64,000 nt of DNA. It comes from Cherax quadricarinatus (Eukaryota; Arthropoda; Malacostraca; Decapoda; Parastacidae). A model generated the notes under the pieces. That model ran no database searches. It was not told where the DNA came from and saw only the letters and a list, made by a program, of their open reading frames with translations. Below, piece by piece: positions 36,534-48,079 of this stretch (position 1 is its first letter; every line of letters starts with the position of its first letter). Position numbers and translations under genes: made by a program. The stretch covers positions 17,017,196-17,081,195 of the forward strand of contig NC_091301.1 in the NCBI RefSeq assembly GCF_038502225.1, written 5' to 3'.

Positions 36534-37512
36534 TTATTTGTCCAGTGTATTATTAAATTCTACCCAAATTCTATTAATTATAAATGGATCTAATTTATAT
36601 AAACCAAAGGAAATATTCATATTATTGTCAAAACTGCTTTTTATGAAACAAGATTCAATTATATTCCTGTCGACCATGGACTTGCTTGATACTACTTTCT
36701 CAACTTTTTGAAAATCAATTGGATGGTTAAAATCTCTTACATGAATAAATAGAGCATTGGAATCTTGTCCAGTTCTAATGCTATATTTATGTTGTTTTAA
36801 TCTTAGTTCGAGATTTTTACCAGTTTGACCGTAATAAACTTTATCGCAAATTTTACAAGGAATCTTATAGACACATCCATCAGCATTTTGGGGGGAATTC
36901 TTAATCAAAAGTTTTTTTACTGTATCAAGATTTTTGAATACAACTTTAATATTAAAAGTCTTAAGAAGAGAAGGCATATCAACCAAGTTTTCATGGTAAG
37001 GGAGAACCAACATATTTTTAGTTGAATAAGGCTGGTTGCCCTTTTTTGGATTATAAAAAGTGTTCCTAGCAACTTTAAAAGATTTATCAATTACATTTCT
37101 TGGGTATTTTAAATCATTACCTATTTCATAAATTTTGGATATTTCCTCATCTATGAACTCAGGACTACAAATTCGTAAAGCTCTCAAAAACATTGATGAG
37201 AAAACAGACAGTTTGACTCTATCTTGATGCGAGGAATAATAGTGGACATAGGAACAGTTATTTGTAGGTTTTCTGTAAATTTTAAATTTGAATTCATTAT
37301 TACCCTTAATAATTAAAACATCTAGAAAAGGCAATGAGTTATTTTCTTCAAACTCAACAGTAAAGTTTATAGAATGGGCTAAGCTATTTAATTTTCCAAG
37401 AAAATGGTGTATATCTACATTTTTGGGCATAAGACACAAAATATCATCAACATATCTGAACCATTTAGCTCTATTAGGGAGGATTGTGTTAAGCAACCTT
37501 GTTTCAAAAAAT
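36534..37512 (-). CDS. Penelope-like polyprotein, RT C-terminal part plus GIY-YIG endonuclease
   Basis: The frame is open from the truncation (EFFETRL at about 37511; first ATG 37496) to the stop at 36534. Counting from that Met, FRYVDDILC at residues 13-21 holds the RT YVDD catalytic motif. LPFLDVLI and IYRKPT follow, as in Penelope RTs. At about residues 207-236 the GIY-YIG nuclease appears: GCVYKIPCKICDKVYYGQTG with conserved cysteines, paired Tyr and Gly, then LRLKQHK (Arg). IIESCFIK near residue 280 supplies the Glu. The RT fingers upstream of YVDD are missing, so it cannot reverse transcribe, though the nuclease domain looks whole. It has no internal stop. Confidence 0.88.
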
Positions 37513-37603
37513 TCCAGTAGTCACGAAAGCGCTTGGAATTTCTCTATTTTTTCAGAGTGGTTGTTTTGCATATTTTGAAATCACCTGTTTACTGTGATCT
37601 TAT

Positions 37604-37715
<112 letters not shown>

Positions 37716-37729
37716 GTATTTATTTATTA

Positions 37730-37736
<7 letters not shown>

Positions 37737-37763
<27 letters not shown>
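37737..37763. repeat. (CA)n microsatellite
   Basis: A CA run abutting the truncation point of the next CR1-like copy. Confidence 0.92.
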
Positions 37764-38600
37764 TACGGACCAGACAGGTCTACAGAGAGACCTGGATAGG
37801 CTGGGTTCGTGGTCCAGCAACTGGCTCCTAGAATTTAACCCCGCCAGATGCAAAGTCATGAAGATCGGTAAAGGACAAAGAAGACCGCAGACAAAGTATA
37901 GGATAGGAGGCCAGAGACTGCAAACCTCACTCAAGGAGAAAGATCTAGGAGTGAATATAATACCGAGTAGGTCGCCAGAAGTACACATTAACCATTTGCT
38001 GCGGCATATGGGCGCCTGGCAAACCTGAGAATAGCATTCCGGTACCTCAGTAACGAATCGTTCAAGACTTTATACACTGTGTACGTCAGGCCCATACTGG
38101 AGTACGCAGCACCAGTTTGGAACCCACTCCTGGTCAAACACTTCAAGAAATTAGAGAAAGTGCAAAGGATTACAACAATGCTAGTTCCTGAGCTAAGGGG
38201 GATATCCTACGAAGAAAGGTTAAGGGAAATCTCTCTGATAACACTGGAGGACAGGAGGGTCAGGGGAGACATGATAACGACATACTAAATACTGCGTGGA
38301 ATAGACAAGGTGAACAGAGACAGGATGTTCCAGAGATGGTACACAGAAACAAGGGGTCACAATTGAGTCAAAGGGATGTTAGGAAGTATTTCTTCAGCCA
38401 CAGAGTTGTTACGAAGGGGAATAGTCTGGCAAGCGATGTAGTGGAGGTAGGAACCATACATAGTTTTAAGACGAGGTATGATAAAGCTCATGGAGCAGGG
38501 AGTGGGAGGACTAAGTAGCGGTCAGTGAAAAGGCGGGGCCTGGAGCTGAGTCTCGACCCCTGCAACCACAATTAGGCGAGTACAATTAGGTGAGTACACA
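37764..38600 (+). pseudogene. CR1-like LINE fragment, multiply broken
   Basis: It starts in the RT thumb region (TGLQRDLDRLGSWSSNWLLE) and runs to the C-terminus. A frameshift occurs near 37995 (after EVHIN). A lysine codon has become TAA near 38286 (TTY-stop-ILRGI). A short deletion near 38363 removes the WKLKTQM segment. The 3' tail has two units, CAATTAGGCGAGTAC and CAATTAGGTGAGTAC. CA runs flank both ends. Confidence 0.88.
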
Positions 38601-38633
38601 CACCCACACACACATACACACACACACACACAC
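38600..38633. repeat. (CA)n microsatellite with CCCACA/CATACA interruptions
   Basis: A CA run shared by the 3' end of one CR1-like copy and the 5' truncation point of the next. Confidence 0.9.
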
Positions 38634-39256
38634 TACATCAACCAGATAACTGCTGCAGCATATGGGCGCCTGGCAAACCTGAGAACAGCGTTCCGATACC
38701 TTAGTAAGGAACCGTTCAAGACACTGTACACCGTGTACGTCAGGCCCATACTGGAGTATGCAGCACCTGCTTGGAACCCGCACTTGATCAATACGTCAAG
38801 AAATTAGAGAAAGTGCAAAGGTTTGCGACAAGGTTAGTTCTAGAGCTAAGGGGAATGTCCCATGAAGAAAGGTTAAGGGAAATCGGCCTGACGACACTAG
38901 AGGACAGGAGGGTCAGGGGAGACATGATAACGACATATAAAATACTGCGCGGCTTAGACAAGGTGGACAAAGACAGGATGTTCCAGAGATGGGACACAGA
39001 AACAAGACGTCACAATTGGAAGTTGAAGACTCAGATGAGTCAAAGGGAAGTCAGGAAGTATTTCTTCAGCCGTAGAGTAGTCAGGCCGTGGAATAGCCTA
39101 GAAAGCGACGTAGTGGAGGCGGGAACCATACATAGTTTTAAGGCGAGGTTTGATAAAACTCATGGAGCAGGGAGAGAGAGGACCCAGAAGCAACCAGTGA
39201 AGAGGCGGGGCCAGGAGCTAAGACTCGACCTCTGCAACCACAAATAAGTGAGTACA
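38634..39256 (+). pseudogene. CR1-like LINE 3' fragment
   Basis: It begins at ACATCAACCAGATAACTGCT (HINQITAAAYGRLANLRTAF) and has one frameshift near 38790 (HLI-N versus DQYVKKLEK). It then stays open to about 39247 through YFFSRRVVRPWNSL and IHSFKARFDK. The usual stop after the ER-T end is mutated, so the frame reads on into the 3' UTR. One tail unit, AATAAGTGAGTAC, runs into (CA)n. Confidence 0.88.
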
Positions 39257-39401
39257 CACAAACACACACACACACAATGAATTATATAACATTTTACAAA
39301 TTATTTATTTATAGAGCAGCTCGGCTCTGCTTAAAATGCACAACATTAATACAACTTGATGGTAGTGTTATTTTTACTGGAATGTATTATAAATATTTTA
39401 C

Positions 39402-39897
39402 AATGACGTATTGTTGGTTACGTCCACACAACCACAGTGACGTATATGTGGATACCCACACCACAACAGTGACGTATTGTTGGTTACGTCCACACAACCA
39501 CAGTGACGTATATGTGGATACCCACACCACAACAGTGACGTATTGTTGGTTACGTCTACACAACCACAGTGACATATATGTGGATACCCACACCACAACA
39601 GTGACGTATTGTTGGTTACGTCTACACAACCACAGTGACATATATGTGGATACCCACACCACAACAGTGACGTATTGTTGGTTACGTCTACACAACCACA
39701 GTGACATATATGTGGATACCCACACCACAACAGTGACGTATTGTTGGTTACGTCTACACAACCACAGTGACATATATGTGGATACCCACACCACAACAGT
39801 GACGTATTGTTGGTTACGTCTACACAACCACAGTGACATATATGTGGATACCCACACCACAACAGTGACGTATTGTTGGTTACTCCACACAACATTA
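39402..39897. repeat. 66-bp satellite, 7-8 copies
   Basis: The unit length is exactly 66 bp (for example 39541 to 39607). It contains TGACGTATTGTTGGTTACGT and GTGGATACCCACACCACAAC. The first two units differ from the rest (CGTCCACAC and GACGTATATG versus CGTCTACAC and GACATATATG). Sixty-six is a multiple of three, giving a 22-residue repeat in several frames; I treat the 214-codon frame as an artefact. Confidence 0.95.
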
Positions 39898-39959
39898 ACT
39901 TTTAGGTGGACATCCACATAACACAGAAGTTGAGTATCTCAGAAAACAATGACATATTG

Positions 39960-40570
39960 TTTGATACTCCACTCAACACTGACGTATCATCTGGAATAAA
40001 TCTGGTAGATCTGCCAGTGTTACCAGGAATAGTAGAGAATCAGGGATGAAAGTTATTTCAGCATTTTATCGATGCTATAATTTTAAATTTAGAGTGGTAT
40101 GGTAGAAGTGACTCAGCATCGGCGTGTATTTGAGTCAGACTCTCATGTTTGAAATATCTTAGCTCATTATGTTCAGTGATAAATGGTTTCTTTGTTGTTA
40201 CAGATTTGTTGGTGGATTACATAGCTAGGAGGCATTGCCCTCAGGACCCAATTCCCGACTAGGCTTTCAGGTTCGTTGTCGGCTCTGTCAGGCTGGTGTT
40301 TCTTGCGCGACACTGTGCAACGTAAGCACCACTGGCAGGCTGATCAGGAATTCTCAGGAGGAACCCATCAAGTCCCCTCTTGAAGCTAAGGACCACTGCA
40401 ATTAATTGGGAGCAGAGTTCTGGATGATAATGTATTCGTCAAGAATATTCTGTGACGGGCTTTCATTTGACCCATCAAAGGCTGCCAATGGAGGCAAGGT
40501 GATATATAAATAGGGGAGACGTAAATATCACTATGACGACTGCCCGGTGATTTAACCCTTTATCACTTAT
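39960..40570. other. No gene recognised
   Basis: Unique-looking sequence. A region at 40200-40400 (GGTTCGTTGTCGGCTCTGTC, ATCAAGTCCCCTCTTGAAGC) may be an old repeat, but I cannot assign it. Confidence 0.4.
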
Positions 40571-40573
40571 GGA

Positions 40574-40805
40574 AGGTAGACATTTTCTGGCAACACAGGC
40601 AAGAGGTAGACAGTTGTCTGACATCACATACAATAGGTAGACATTATCTGGCATCACATACAAGCAGTAGGCCTCCACATACAAGAGGTAGACAGCTCTC
40701 TGGCATCAGCTTCGAGAGGTAGATATTTTCCTTCTATCACCTAGTGGAGATAAACAGTTTTCTGTTAGCAGAAGTAGACAGTTCTCCGCTATCACCTGTG
40801 AGACA
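40574..40805. repeat. Degenerate minisatellite, about 30 bp
   Basis: Seven or so diverged units of the form GAGGTAGACA-TTTTCTGGCATCACATACAA, with irregular spacing. Confidence 0.7.
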
Positions 40806-41965
40806 CAATCACTGCGCTCTCTTAGCCTAAAAGAGGTAGCATTGTTGTGGTCTCCTGGAAAAGGCAGCTGATAGTAATCCTCTTAAAAGGGAAAACAAAT
40901 CACTAGCAGCCTTGGTAAAAGTGCTGATTGCTTCTCTCGGAGGAGAAAGTATCGGGTGTTACACAAACTTCTCGTCGTAGCGAAGGACAATAACTGTCTT
41001 CGCTTCCGGGAAAAGAAAATACAAACACTTCCCACTCGTAGAAGTCGAATTAAACATTACAACAAACACACCCTTTTGTAAAGAAAATTCCATTTTTTAT
41101 TTTGTCGTCGCCAAAAAATTATTGATGTTTTTGCAAAATGTGCAACAAAAAACAGTGTTGAGTTGATGGATAAAACGCTTTTTACCATGGTATATGCAGA
41201 TGTGAAAATGCCTTTGTAAAAATATATATATCTGCAAAGCGTCTGTTACATTGGAATTCTGCGGGGTACGGGCCTTAGAGATCAAGGAATAACTGACCAC
41301 AGCTCTGAATTATTTTACTCCAGTAAAAAGCATCCGATATTGCAGACTGGAGCCTACGTATAGCTGAATTAGATGTAGCTATCTACAAGTACCAAAACTA
41401 CCTGACCCTAATCTTAGTGAACCAGAATTAACAGTCATCAGCTTAAACTAGCTTGACCTAGTTTACCAGAACCAAGTACCGATCTATGTGATACCAACTC
41501 CCAAGCACTAAGACTAGCAAATCTCTTCCCTCAAGTACCAGAATAAAATGATCCATGCACAAGATTACCAGAAGCAGCCAATCAAAGCCTCGCTACCCCT
41601 CAAGGACCACAATTAGCTTACCCAAACCTCCAAAGTTGGAGACCAGTCTTACCAAAAGTTGCTAATCTCATCCGTTAGGTGTAAAGAACAGATGAGCCAG
41701 AACGCCGTCTCTCTCCCTTGCTAGTACGACAATAACAAAAGGGACTCGAAGGTCCATCAAAAATGCAGTCGCTGCCCATTCTTGCAGAATATTGAAACTT
41801 GTGTACAAAGAAAATTCAGAGCGTCTTCGCCAGAAATGCTTCATCAAATTTCCGGCAGTTAATCTAATTACGAGCCTGAATAGGGATCAAGTACTTTTTT
41901 CTCTGCTTTACAGCTGGAGAAATTATTTATTCTGCGTGGAATTTGGTGTGATAATTTATTTGAAA
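40806..41965. other. No gene recognised
   Basis: No coding family or repeat that I can support. ACCAGAA and CCAGAATTA words recur loosely at 41390-41650, possibly a decayed minisatellite. Confidence 0.4.
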
Positions 41966-41969
41966 TTTC

Positions 41970-42200
41970 CGGGGTTGAGTCTCAGCTCCTAAGCCCTGTC
42001 ATTTAGTTGAAAGTGATCGGGTTTATTTACCCCCAGTTTCGTGTGACCTGTCATACCTACTCTTAAAGATGTGCATGGAGTCTGCCTCCATCATTACTTC
42101 ATCCAAGATACTCCTTTTTGCTCCTCTGAAGATATTTCCTTACATCTCTGTGGCTTAGAGCTGTTATCCAACCTCAGCTCATATCACAGACCAGCTCTAT
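41970..42200 (-). pseudogene. Very old CR1-like 3' relic
   Basis: GGGTTGAGTCTCAGCTCCTA and AAAGATGTGCATGGAGTCTGC, CTCCATCATTAC match, in order, the antisense 3' UTR and C-terminal coding region of the CR1-like LINE (compare 52830-52960). Too diverged to translate. Confidence 0.55.
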
Positions 42201-42204
42201 CTAA

Positions 42205-42362
42205 GGTATACTACCACCCCCATGATGCGATTCAAAGCAGTCGACTAATACCCTAACCTAAGGAAACATGCCCATCTCTCCACCCGTTCAGAGGATCGAA
42301 CCACAGACCCTCAGTATGTAAACTGAAGGCAATGGCTTGTTGTGGCTACCGAGATTCGCCAG
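42205..42362 (-). mobile_element. tRNA-headed SINE
   Basis: On minus, GTGGTTCGATCCTCTGAACG contains a full B-box (GGTTCGATCC). Upstream are GCCATTGCCTTCAGTTTACA and TACTGAGGGTC, which I recall from crustacean SINEs. Downstream come CATGTTTCCTTAGG and GTCGACTGCTTTGAATCGCA. It lies between two CR1-like relics and may interrupt them. Confidence 0.6.
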
Positions 42363-42419
42363 TTATGCACTGACCGCAGAAGTTGCTCGGTTGATGTTAC
42401 CCTGAGTCAGTTCACTCAG

Positions 42420-42765
42420 TTATGTACTAACTCCCTGGATCCTTCTCCTTGAATGTGGTTTTCCCAGGCTGTACTGTTTTTCCGGTGATCTTACCTATTC
42501 TCTCCAATTGTTATAACGTGTCCTTTGCTGGGGTTAAATTCCAGTAGCTATATGTCTGACTAGCCATACAGTTGGTCCAAGGCACAATGTATCTTTTTCC
42601 AGTCAAATACCTATTTTTTTTTTGTTTCACTTTCCTCTACAAATAGGGAAACATATTATTTCTTGCGATATTCCGTTTACATATACCAGGAACAGTATTG
42701 GTTCTAGTACAGACCCTTGTGGTAACTAATTCACAATACTTTTTCACTCTAGAGGCTTGCTGTAA
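42420..42765 (-). pseudogene. Very old CR1-like RT relic
   Basis: ATACCAGGAACAGTATTGGT and CTAGTACAGACCCTTGTGGT match ATACCAAGAACAGTACAGGT and CTAGGACTGACCCCTGTGGA of the long copy (53738-53780), which encode the GxxLGPxLFLVYVND motif. TTAAATTCCAGTAGC matches the LEFNP region. No frame remains. Confidence 0.6.
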
Positions 42766-42769
42766 TGGG

Positions 42770-43540
42770 AATTTCGTGTTGTACTCTGAGTGTGTGACGG
42801 TTTCATTCTTCTTCTAAGTGTATATTCGGACTCCGTCCTCTCTAGTTCCCTAGTCCCTTTATTCTCTTTAGCCACTTGCCCCTTACTTCTTGCAATTTCT
42901 TTTTTCACTTGTTATGCATGCTCATCCACTTTTTACCCCATGATCAGCCTTTTACCTTATGATTCAATACCCAACCGCCGCACGTTAATATAAAACATAT
43001 TCTTAGTGCTGCATGACCCTATTACTAAATATCTGAATTTTCCACCAATTGCTGACCGTCACTGCGGTAAATCCTAATCTTCTTCTAGTCTGCCCTCAAT
43101 CCAGCCATAATCTTTCATTTTTTTTATATTTTACTGACATACAGATCATGCTTTCAGCAAGATCAGCGAATCTCCGAGGGATTATCTATTATTTTTTTTG
43201 GGTTTCGGTGGTGTGCCAGTGTTGGGCAGCCTGTCTACAATGCTTTGTACTTAACTGTTTTTAAACTTTCAGCAGCTGTAGCCCATTACATCTCCTTGAG
43301 CAAGTTTCGGCAGCCAACTCATTTGTTTAGCAATGGTTTCTCGAGACGTGGCATTCGTTTTTCCTTAGTTTTCAATGTGGTTTTCTTGTTTTCCCTGTTG
43401 CTTATGGTAGAAAGTCTTTTTCATATCTCCTGAACAATACCTTTTAATTTCTTTGTTTTTGGTTGCTGTTGTTGCCAGGAGAAAAAAAAACTTGTGCCGG
43501 CAAATTTTCACCAATTAAAATGGCTTAAATATCATTGTAA
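42770..43540. other. No gene recognised
   Basis: Several open frames of 60-70 codons, with no recognisable similarity. Confidence 0.4.
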
Positions 43541-43544
43541 ATAG

Positions 43545-43700
43545 TACATAAAAAAACTCACTTAAAAGACAAATCTATGACAACGTTTTGGTCCGACTTG
43601 GACCATAAACTACTCACACAGACTAGTTAATGGTCCGTGATGGACCAAAACGTCGTCACAAGTTTCAGGATCTTGGGTTATTTACGTATTGTTGCAATTA
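43545..43700. repeat. Inverted repeat with a third hammerhead-like core
   Basis: The right arm on plus has TTAATGGTCCGTGATGGACC, then AAAACGTCGTC; the GGTCC/GGACC stem with AAACGTC is positioned like stem II and the GAAA-stem III part of the other elements. The left arm on minus gives TTATGGTCCAAGTCGGACC then AAAACGTTGTC. The first G of GAAA is A in both arms and the upstream core is UUAAU, so these are degenerate. Confidence 0.5.
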
Positions 43701-45145
43701 GGATACTGTACCTTTTTTTTTTCATTATTGTAGTAGGCTATAGATAATTTCCTGTTTTCTCCAGCTTTAGGTAATGTTAGTCAGTACCTGGTAATAAGTA
43801 GAGACAGAAGTTTCCTCCAGGCTTCGTCAGATCACTCATGGAATCTCACTCACGACTTCATGAGGAAGAACACTTTCAATTTTGGTGCATAAAGCCTCTG
43901 AAGATTTGAGTAGGTATTCTCAGCTCAGCGAGCTCTTGTTCTTGGGACCAGCGAGCTCCTGAAGTTGGCAAGCTCCTGGAACCAGTATGTTCCTGAAACA
44001 ATGTTGCCGCCAAGGTGTCAAAAAATAGCTAAAAAAAAAAAATTTTTTTTACGAAATTCTAATTAATGCTAGTTGAGTTGAGCGAACCAGAGTGAGTCAT
44101 GAAGAACCTTTGAGAATATAGTTTTTAATATATTCTCGTTAATATTTTTTTCAGTTTTTCATTCCATATTGCGCTCTAATTGTTTTTATATCTTCCAAGA
44201 GCCAATAAAGATCTTGAGGGGAGGAAGAGGAAGGAACGAAAAGCCGTAATTAGTGCTATATATATTTTGGGTGTATTATTATTTAAAAAATTCCTGATGT
44301 TTTCTAAATTAAATATATTTTCACGGGTCTCGAGAAAAATGGTGTTGGAAAACACGAAGACATGTCTTCCGGAGGAAGCGATACCTCCTTGACTTAATAA
44401 GAGTTCCTGAGAGATGATTAGAGTAGAAATATCTCTAAAATATCCTCATATGATTATCTGGCACTTCGAAAACCGGGTTTGGATACTTTTAACCATCTCA
44501 GAAGTGATCCTCGGAGATCAAAAATATACCTCACTCTACCACATTAATAAATGTTTCTTTCCTTCCTGCTTTCCTTCCTTCCTCCCATCTAGTGGCTTTT
44601 CCTTGGGTAATCAGGGTCCATTTCGTCTTCTCAGATTAGATTTCGGAGAAGCTGATTCCTTGAGAGACAAAATGTATCCTTTTATACGGTGTGGAGTGAC
44701 TGTAGGATGTTCACTTGCTTACTCTCACTCCCTATACACTTTTCTTTACTCCACGCATCTTATCTATCTCATTTTCTCTTCCCCTCTCTCACACTTCTCA
44801 GTCCCCCTTCTTCTCTCACGAACGTTAAAGGGTAAGAAAGAGGATGCAGATGCAAACTTGGAAAAATATCTCCCAAGAAATTACCAAAAAATATTCCTTC
44901 CCCGGTTGCGGTTGTTTGATGGACTGTGATCCAAGGAGGCTAGACTGTGCTACGACCTCTGAAAACTTGTGAAAAAAAAAACATTATGACGATCCAGGGA
45001 ATCAGATACTCTATACTCAGTAGCAGATGTCTAAAAGAGTGCGAATCGACTCTGTAAAACAGGAATGACTGTTGCACGACCCAGGTATGATAGGTCAAGC
45101 CACAGCGACATTCCTATACATATATAAATTCATACATACATACAT
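43701..45145. other. No gene recognised
   Basis: A 171-codon frame at 44414-44929 has no recognisable domain. Simple CTTCC and GAGGAAG runs are present. Confidence 0.4.
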
Positions 45146-45147
45146 AT

Positions 45148-45257
45148 AAACAGCTTCAAGGAGAACCTTGAGTTTTCCCTGAAGCAAGTTTATTCTTTTC
45201 TCTGAGGATGAGGGTTCCCAGGACAGTTCTAGAGGTGGTACCTCCCTATATTATATA
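45148..45257. repeat. Left direct repeat flanking a retroelement fragment
   Basis: AAACAGCTTCAAGGAGAACC, TTGAGTTTTCCCTGAAGCAA, TTCTCTGAGGATGAGGGTTC and GGTGGTACCTCCCTATAT occur in the same order and orientation at 46023-46128, at roughly 80 percent identity by eye. (TA)n follows in both places. Confidence 0.75.
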
Positions 45258-45259
45258 TA

Positions 45260-45321
<62 letters not shown>
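45258..45321. repeat. (TA)n microsatellite
   Basis: About 63 bp of TA whose end joins directly to the coding fragment at TGCGGCGAA. Confidence 0.95.
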
Positions 45322-45326
<5 letters not shown>

Positions 45327-45906
45327 CGAAGTGCAAGCAGACCAATACGGTCTACATGGTCTTAAATGTTCCAGAACCAAGGGCTGTCATGCAAGACACA
45401 ATGAGGTCAACGACATCATTAAGAGAACCCTTGCTACAGCTGGATGCCCAGCCGAGAGGGAGCCCCGATCACTAGCAGCCAACAATACCCACAACCCAGC
45501 AAACCGCCCCGACGGGATCACCATCTATCCTTGGAAGAATGGCAAGCTCTTAGCATGGGACTATTCCTGTGTGTCCACACTGGCTGACACCTATATCCAT
45601 CACAGTGTGGGGCGACAGGGAGGAGCTGCTGACCACAGGGAGGGGTACAAAATCAGCAAGTACAGGGACATTAGCCAACAGTATCAATTTGTCCCAGTGG
45701 GATCAGAGACCTTGGGATCATGGGGAAAAAATGCCACACGTTTCCTTAAAGAATTGGGTTCCAGACTCATCGACACCACCAGGGACCCAAGGGCAGCCAC
45801 TTTCATGTTCCAGCGTCTCAGCGTAGCCATCCAGAGGGGAAATGCTTGCTGCATACTTGGCTCACGTCCAGCCTCGGAGGAGCTGGAGGAAATTCATGAT
45901 CTTTGA
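45322..45906 (+). CDS. Retroelement-derived C-terminal domain, nuclease-like (RPDG...WD)
   Basis: 194 codons open from the (TA)n junction to the stop at 45904-45906. Counting from Cys at 45322, CGEV...GLHGLKC...ARHN at residues 1-27 looks like a zinc knuckle (C1, C16, H23/H26). RPDG at 62-65 and KLLAWD at 75-80 give the PD...D spacing of a PD-(D/E)XK-type fold. ETLGSWGKNATRF and RLSVAIQRGNACCILGS close the protein. I recall this tail at the end of repeat-encoded proteins in many animals, probably retroelement pol proteins, but cannot name the clade. No start codon belongs to it, so it is a fragment. A broken relative lies at 4690-4850. Confidence 0.7.
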
Positions 45907-46022
45907 TACATTGTGCCATTGTATTCATGTTTATGTTTTTTTTCTGTAAATGTATTTTGTTTATTAATAAATGTTCACATAGAATATAAAATATATAGGG
46001 GTGGTAGGAGAAGAAAATATTC

Positions 46023-46130
46023 AAACAGCTCCGGGGAGAACCTTGAGTTTTTCCTGAGGTACGTTTATTGTCTTCTCTGAGGCTTAGGGTCCCCAGTCCA
46101 GCTATAAAGGTGGTACTTCCCTATATATTT
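46023..46130. repeat. Right direct repeat flanking a retroelement fragment
   Basis: Second copy of the segment at 45148-45257: CTCCGGGGAGAACCTTGAGT, TTCTCTGAGGCTTAGGGTCC and AAAGGTGGTACTTCCCTATA. About 115 bp of AT-rich sequence separates it from the stop codon of the ORF. Confidence 0.75.
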
Positions 46131-46138
46131 TTTTATTC

Positions 46139-46141
<3 letters not shown>

Positions 46142-46222
<81 letters not shown>

Positions 46223-46235
46223 AATATATGTATAT
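46142..46235. repeat. (TA)n microsatellite
   Basis: TA run ending in TACATAAATATATGTATAT just before MITE copy 3. Confidence 0.93.
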
Positions 46236-46619
46236 GTCGTGCCGAATAGGCAGAACTTGCGATCTTGGCTTAAATAGCAACGCTGAACTTGCCATATAGG
46301 ACAAGTGAAAATTTGTGTATGCAATAATATCGCCAAAATCATTCTGAACCTAACGAAAAAAATATATTTCACTGTGTTTGTTTAGTATTAAATTACTGTA
46401 AACAAATCTAAAATATATTTAGTTGGGTTAGGCTAAAATAAATTGTTCTTGTTATAATAAGGTTAGGTAAGTTTTCTAAGATTCTTTTAGAGCAAAATTA
46501 AAAAATTTTACATTAATATTAATGAAAAAATATATCTTTAAACGTATAAGAGAAAATTTTAGAAAGGACTTAATTTTAAATGAGTTCTTGCTAATTGACC
46601 AGCTTTACATATTCGGCAC

Positions 46620-46622
<3 letters not shown>
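46236..46622 (+). mobile_element. MITE copy 3
   Basis: 387 bp with both 13-bp TIRs, the same orientation as copies 1 and 2. It forms an inverted pair with copy 4 across a 58-bp (TA)n loop. Confidence 0.88.
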
Positions 46623-46680
<58 letters not shown>

Positions 46681-46683
<3 letters not shown>

Positions 46684-47065
46684 GTGCCGAATATGTAAAA
46701 CTGGTCAATTAGGAAGAACTCATTTAAAATCAAGTCCTTTCTGAAATTGTCTCTTATACGTTTAAAGATATATTTTTTTCATTAATGTTAATGTAAAAGT
46801 TTTTAATTTTGCACCAAAAGAATCTTAGAAAACTTACCTAACCTTATTATAACAAGAACAATTTATTTTAGCCTAACCCAACTAAATATATTTTCAATAC
46901 GTTTACAATAATTTAGTACTAAACAAACACAATTAAATATATTTTTCTCGTTAGGTTCAGAATGATTTTGGCGAAGTTATTGCATACACAAATTTTCACT
47001 TGTCCTATATGGCAAGATGAGCGTTGCTATTTAAGCCAAGATAGCAAGTTCTGCTTATTCGGCAC

Positions 47066-47068
<3 letters not shown>
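46681..47068 (-). mobile_element. MITE copy 4, reverse orientation
   Basis: Starts GTCGTGCCGAATATGTAAAA and ends CTTATTCGGCACGAC, so it is reversed relative to copy 3. One TIR base differs (CTTATTCGG). TA repeats lie on both sides. Confidence 0.88.
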
Positions 47069-47120
<52 letters not shown>

Positions 47121-47123
<3 letters not shown>

Positions 47124-47509
47124 GTGCCGAATATGTAAAACTGGTCAATTAGTAAGAACTCATTTAAAATTAAGTCCTTTCTAAAATTTTCTCTTATACG
47201 TTTAAAGACATATTTTTTTCATTAATGTTAACGTAAAAATTTTTAATTTTGCTTAAAAAAGAATCTTAGAAAACTTATCTGACCTTATTATTACAAGAGC
47301 AATTTATTTTAGCCTAACCCAACTGAATATATTTTAGATTTGTTTACAATAATTTAATACTAAACAAACACAGTGAAATATATTTTTTTCGTTAGGTTCA
47401 GAATGATTTTGGCGAAATTATTGCATACACAAATTTTAACTTGTCCTATATGGCAAGATGAGCGTTGCTATTTAAGCCAAGATCGCAAGTTCTGCCTATT
47501 CGGCACGAC
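47121..47509 (-). mobile_element. MITE copy 5, reverse orientation
   Basis: 389 bp with intact TIRs, reversed. TA runs lie on both sides. It pairs with copy 6 across only 23 bp of (TA)n. Confidence 0.88.
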
Positions 47510-47532
47510 ATTATATATATATATATATATAT

Positions 47533-48066
<534 letters not shown>

Positions 48067-48079
48067 CAAACACTAGTAT

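Noticed and set aside
39277..39921. A 214-codon frame with a 22-residue repeat
   Set aside because: The 66-bp unit is a multiple of three and minus-strand frames are equally open. The N-terminal flank has no exon signal.
44414..44929. A 171-codon ORF with a hydrophobic central part
   Set aside because: No family similarity or splice context was found, and the Ser/Leu/Phe content follows from the pyrimidine-rich DNA.
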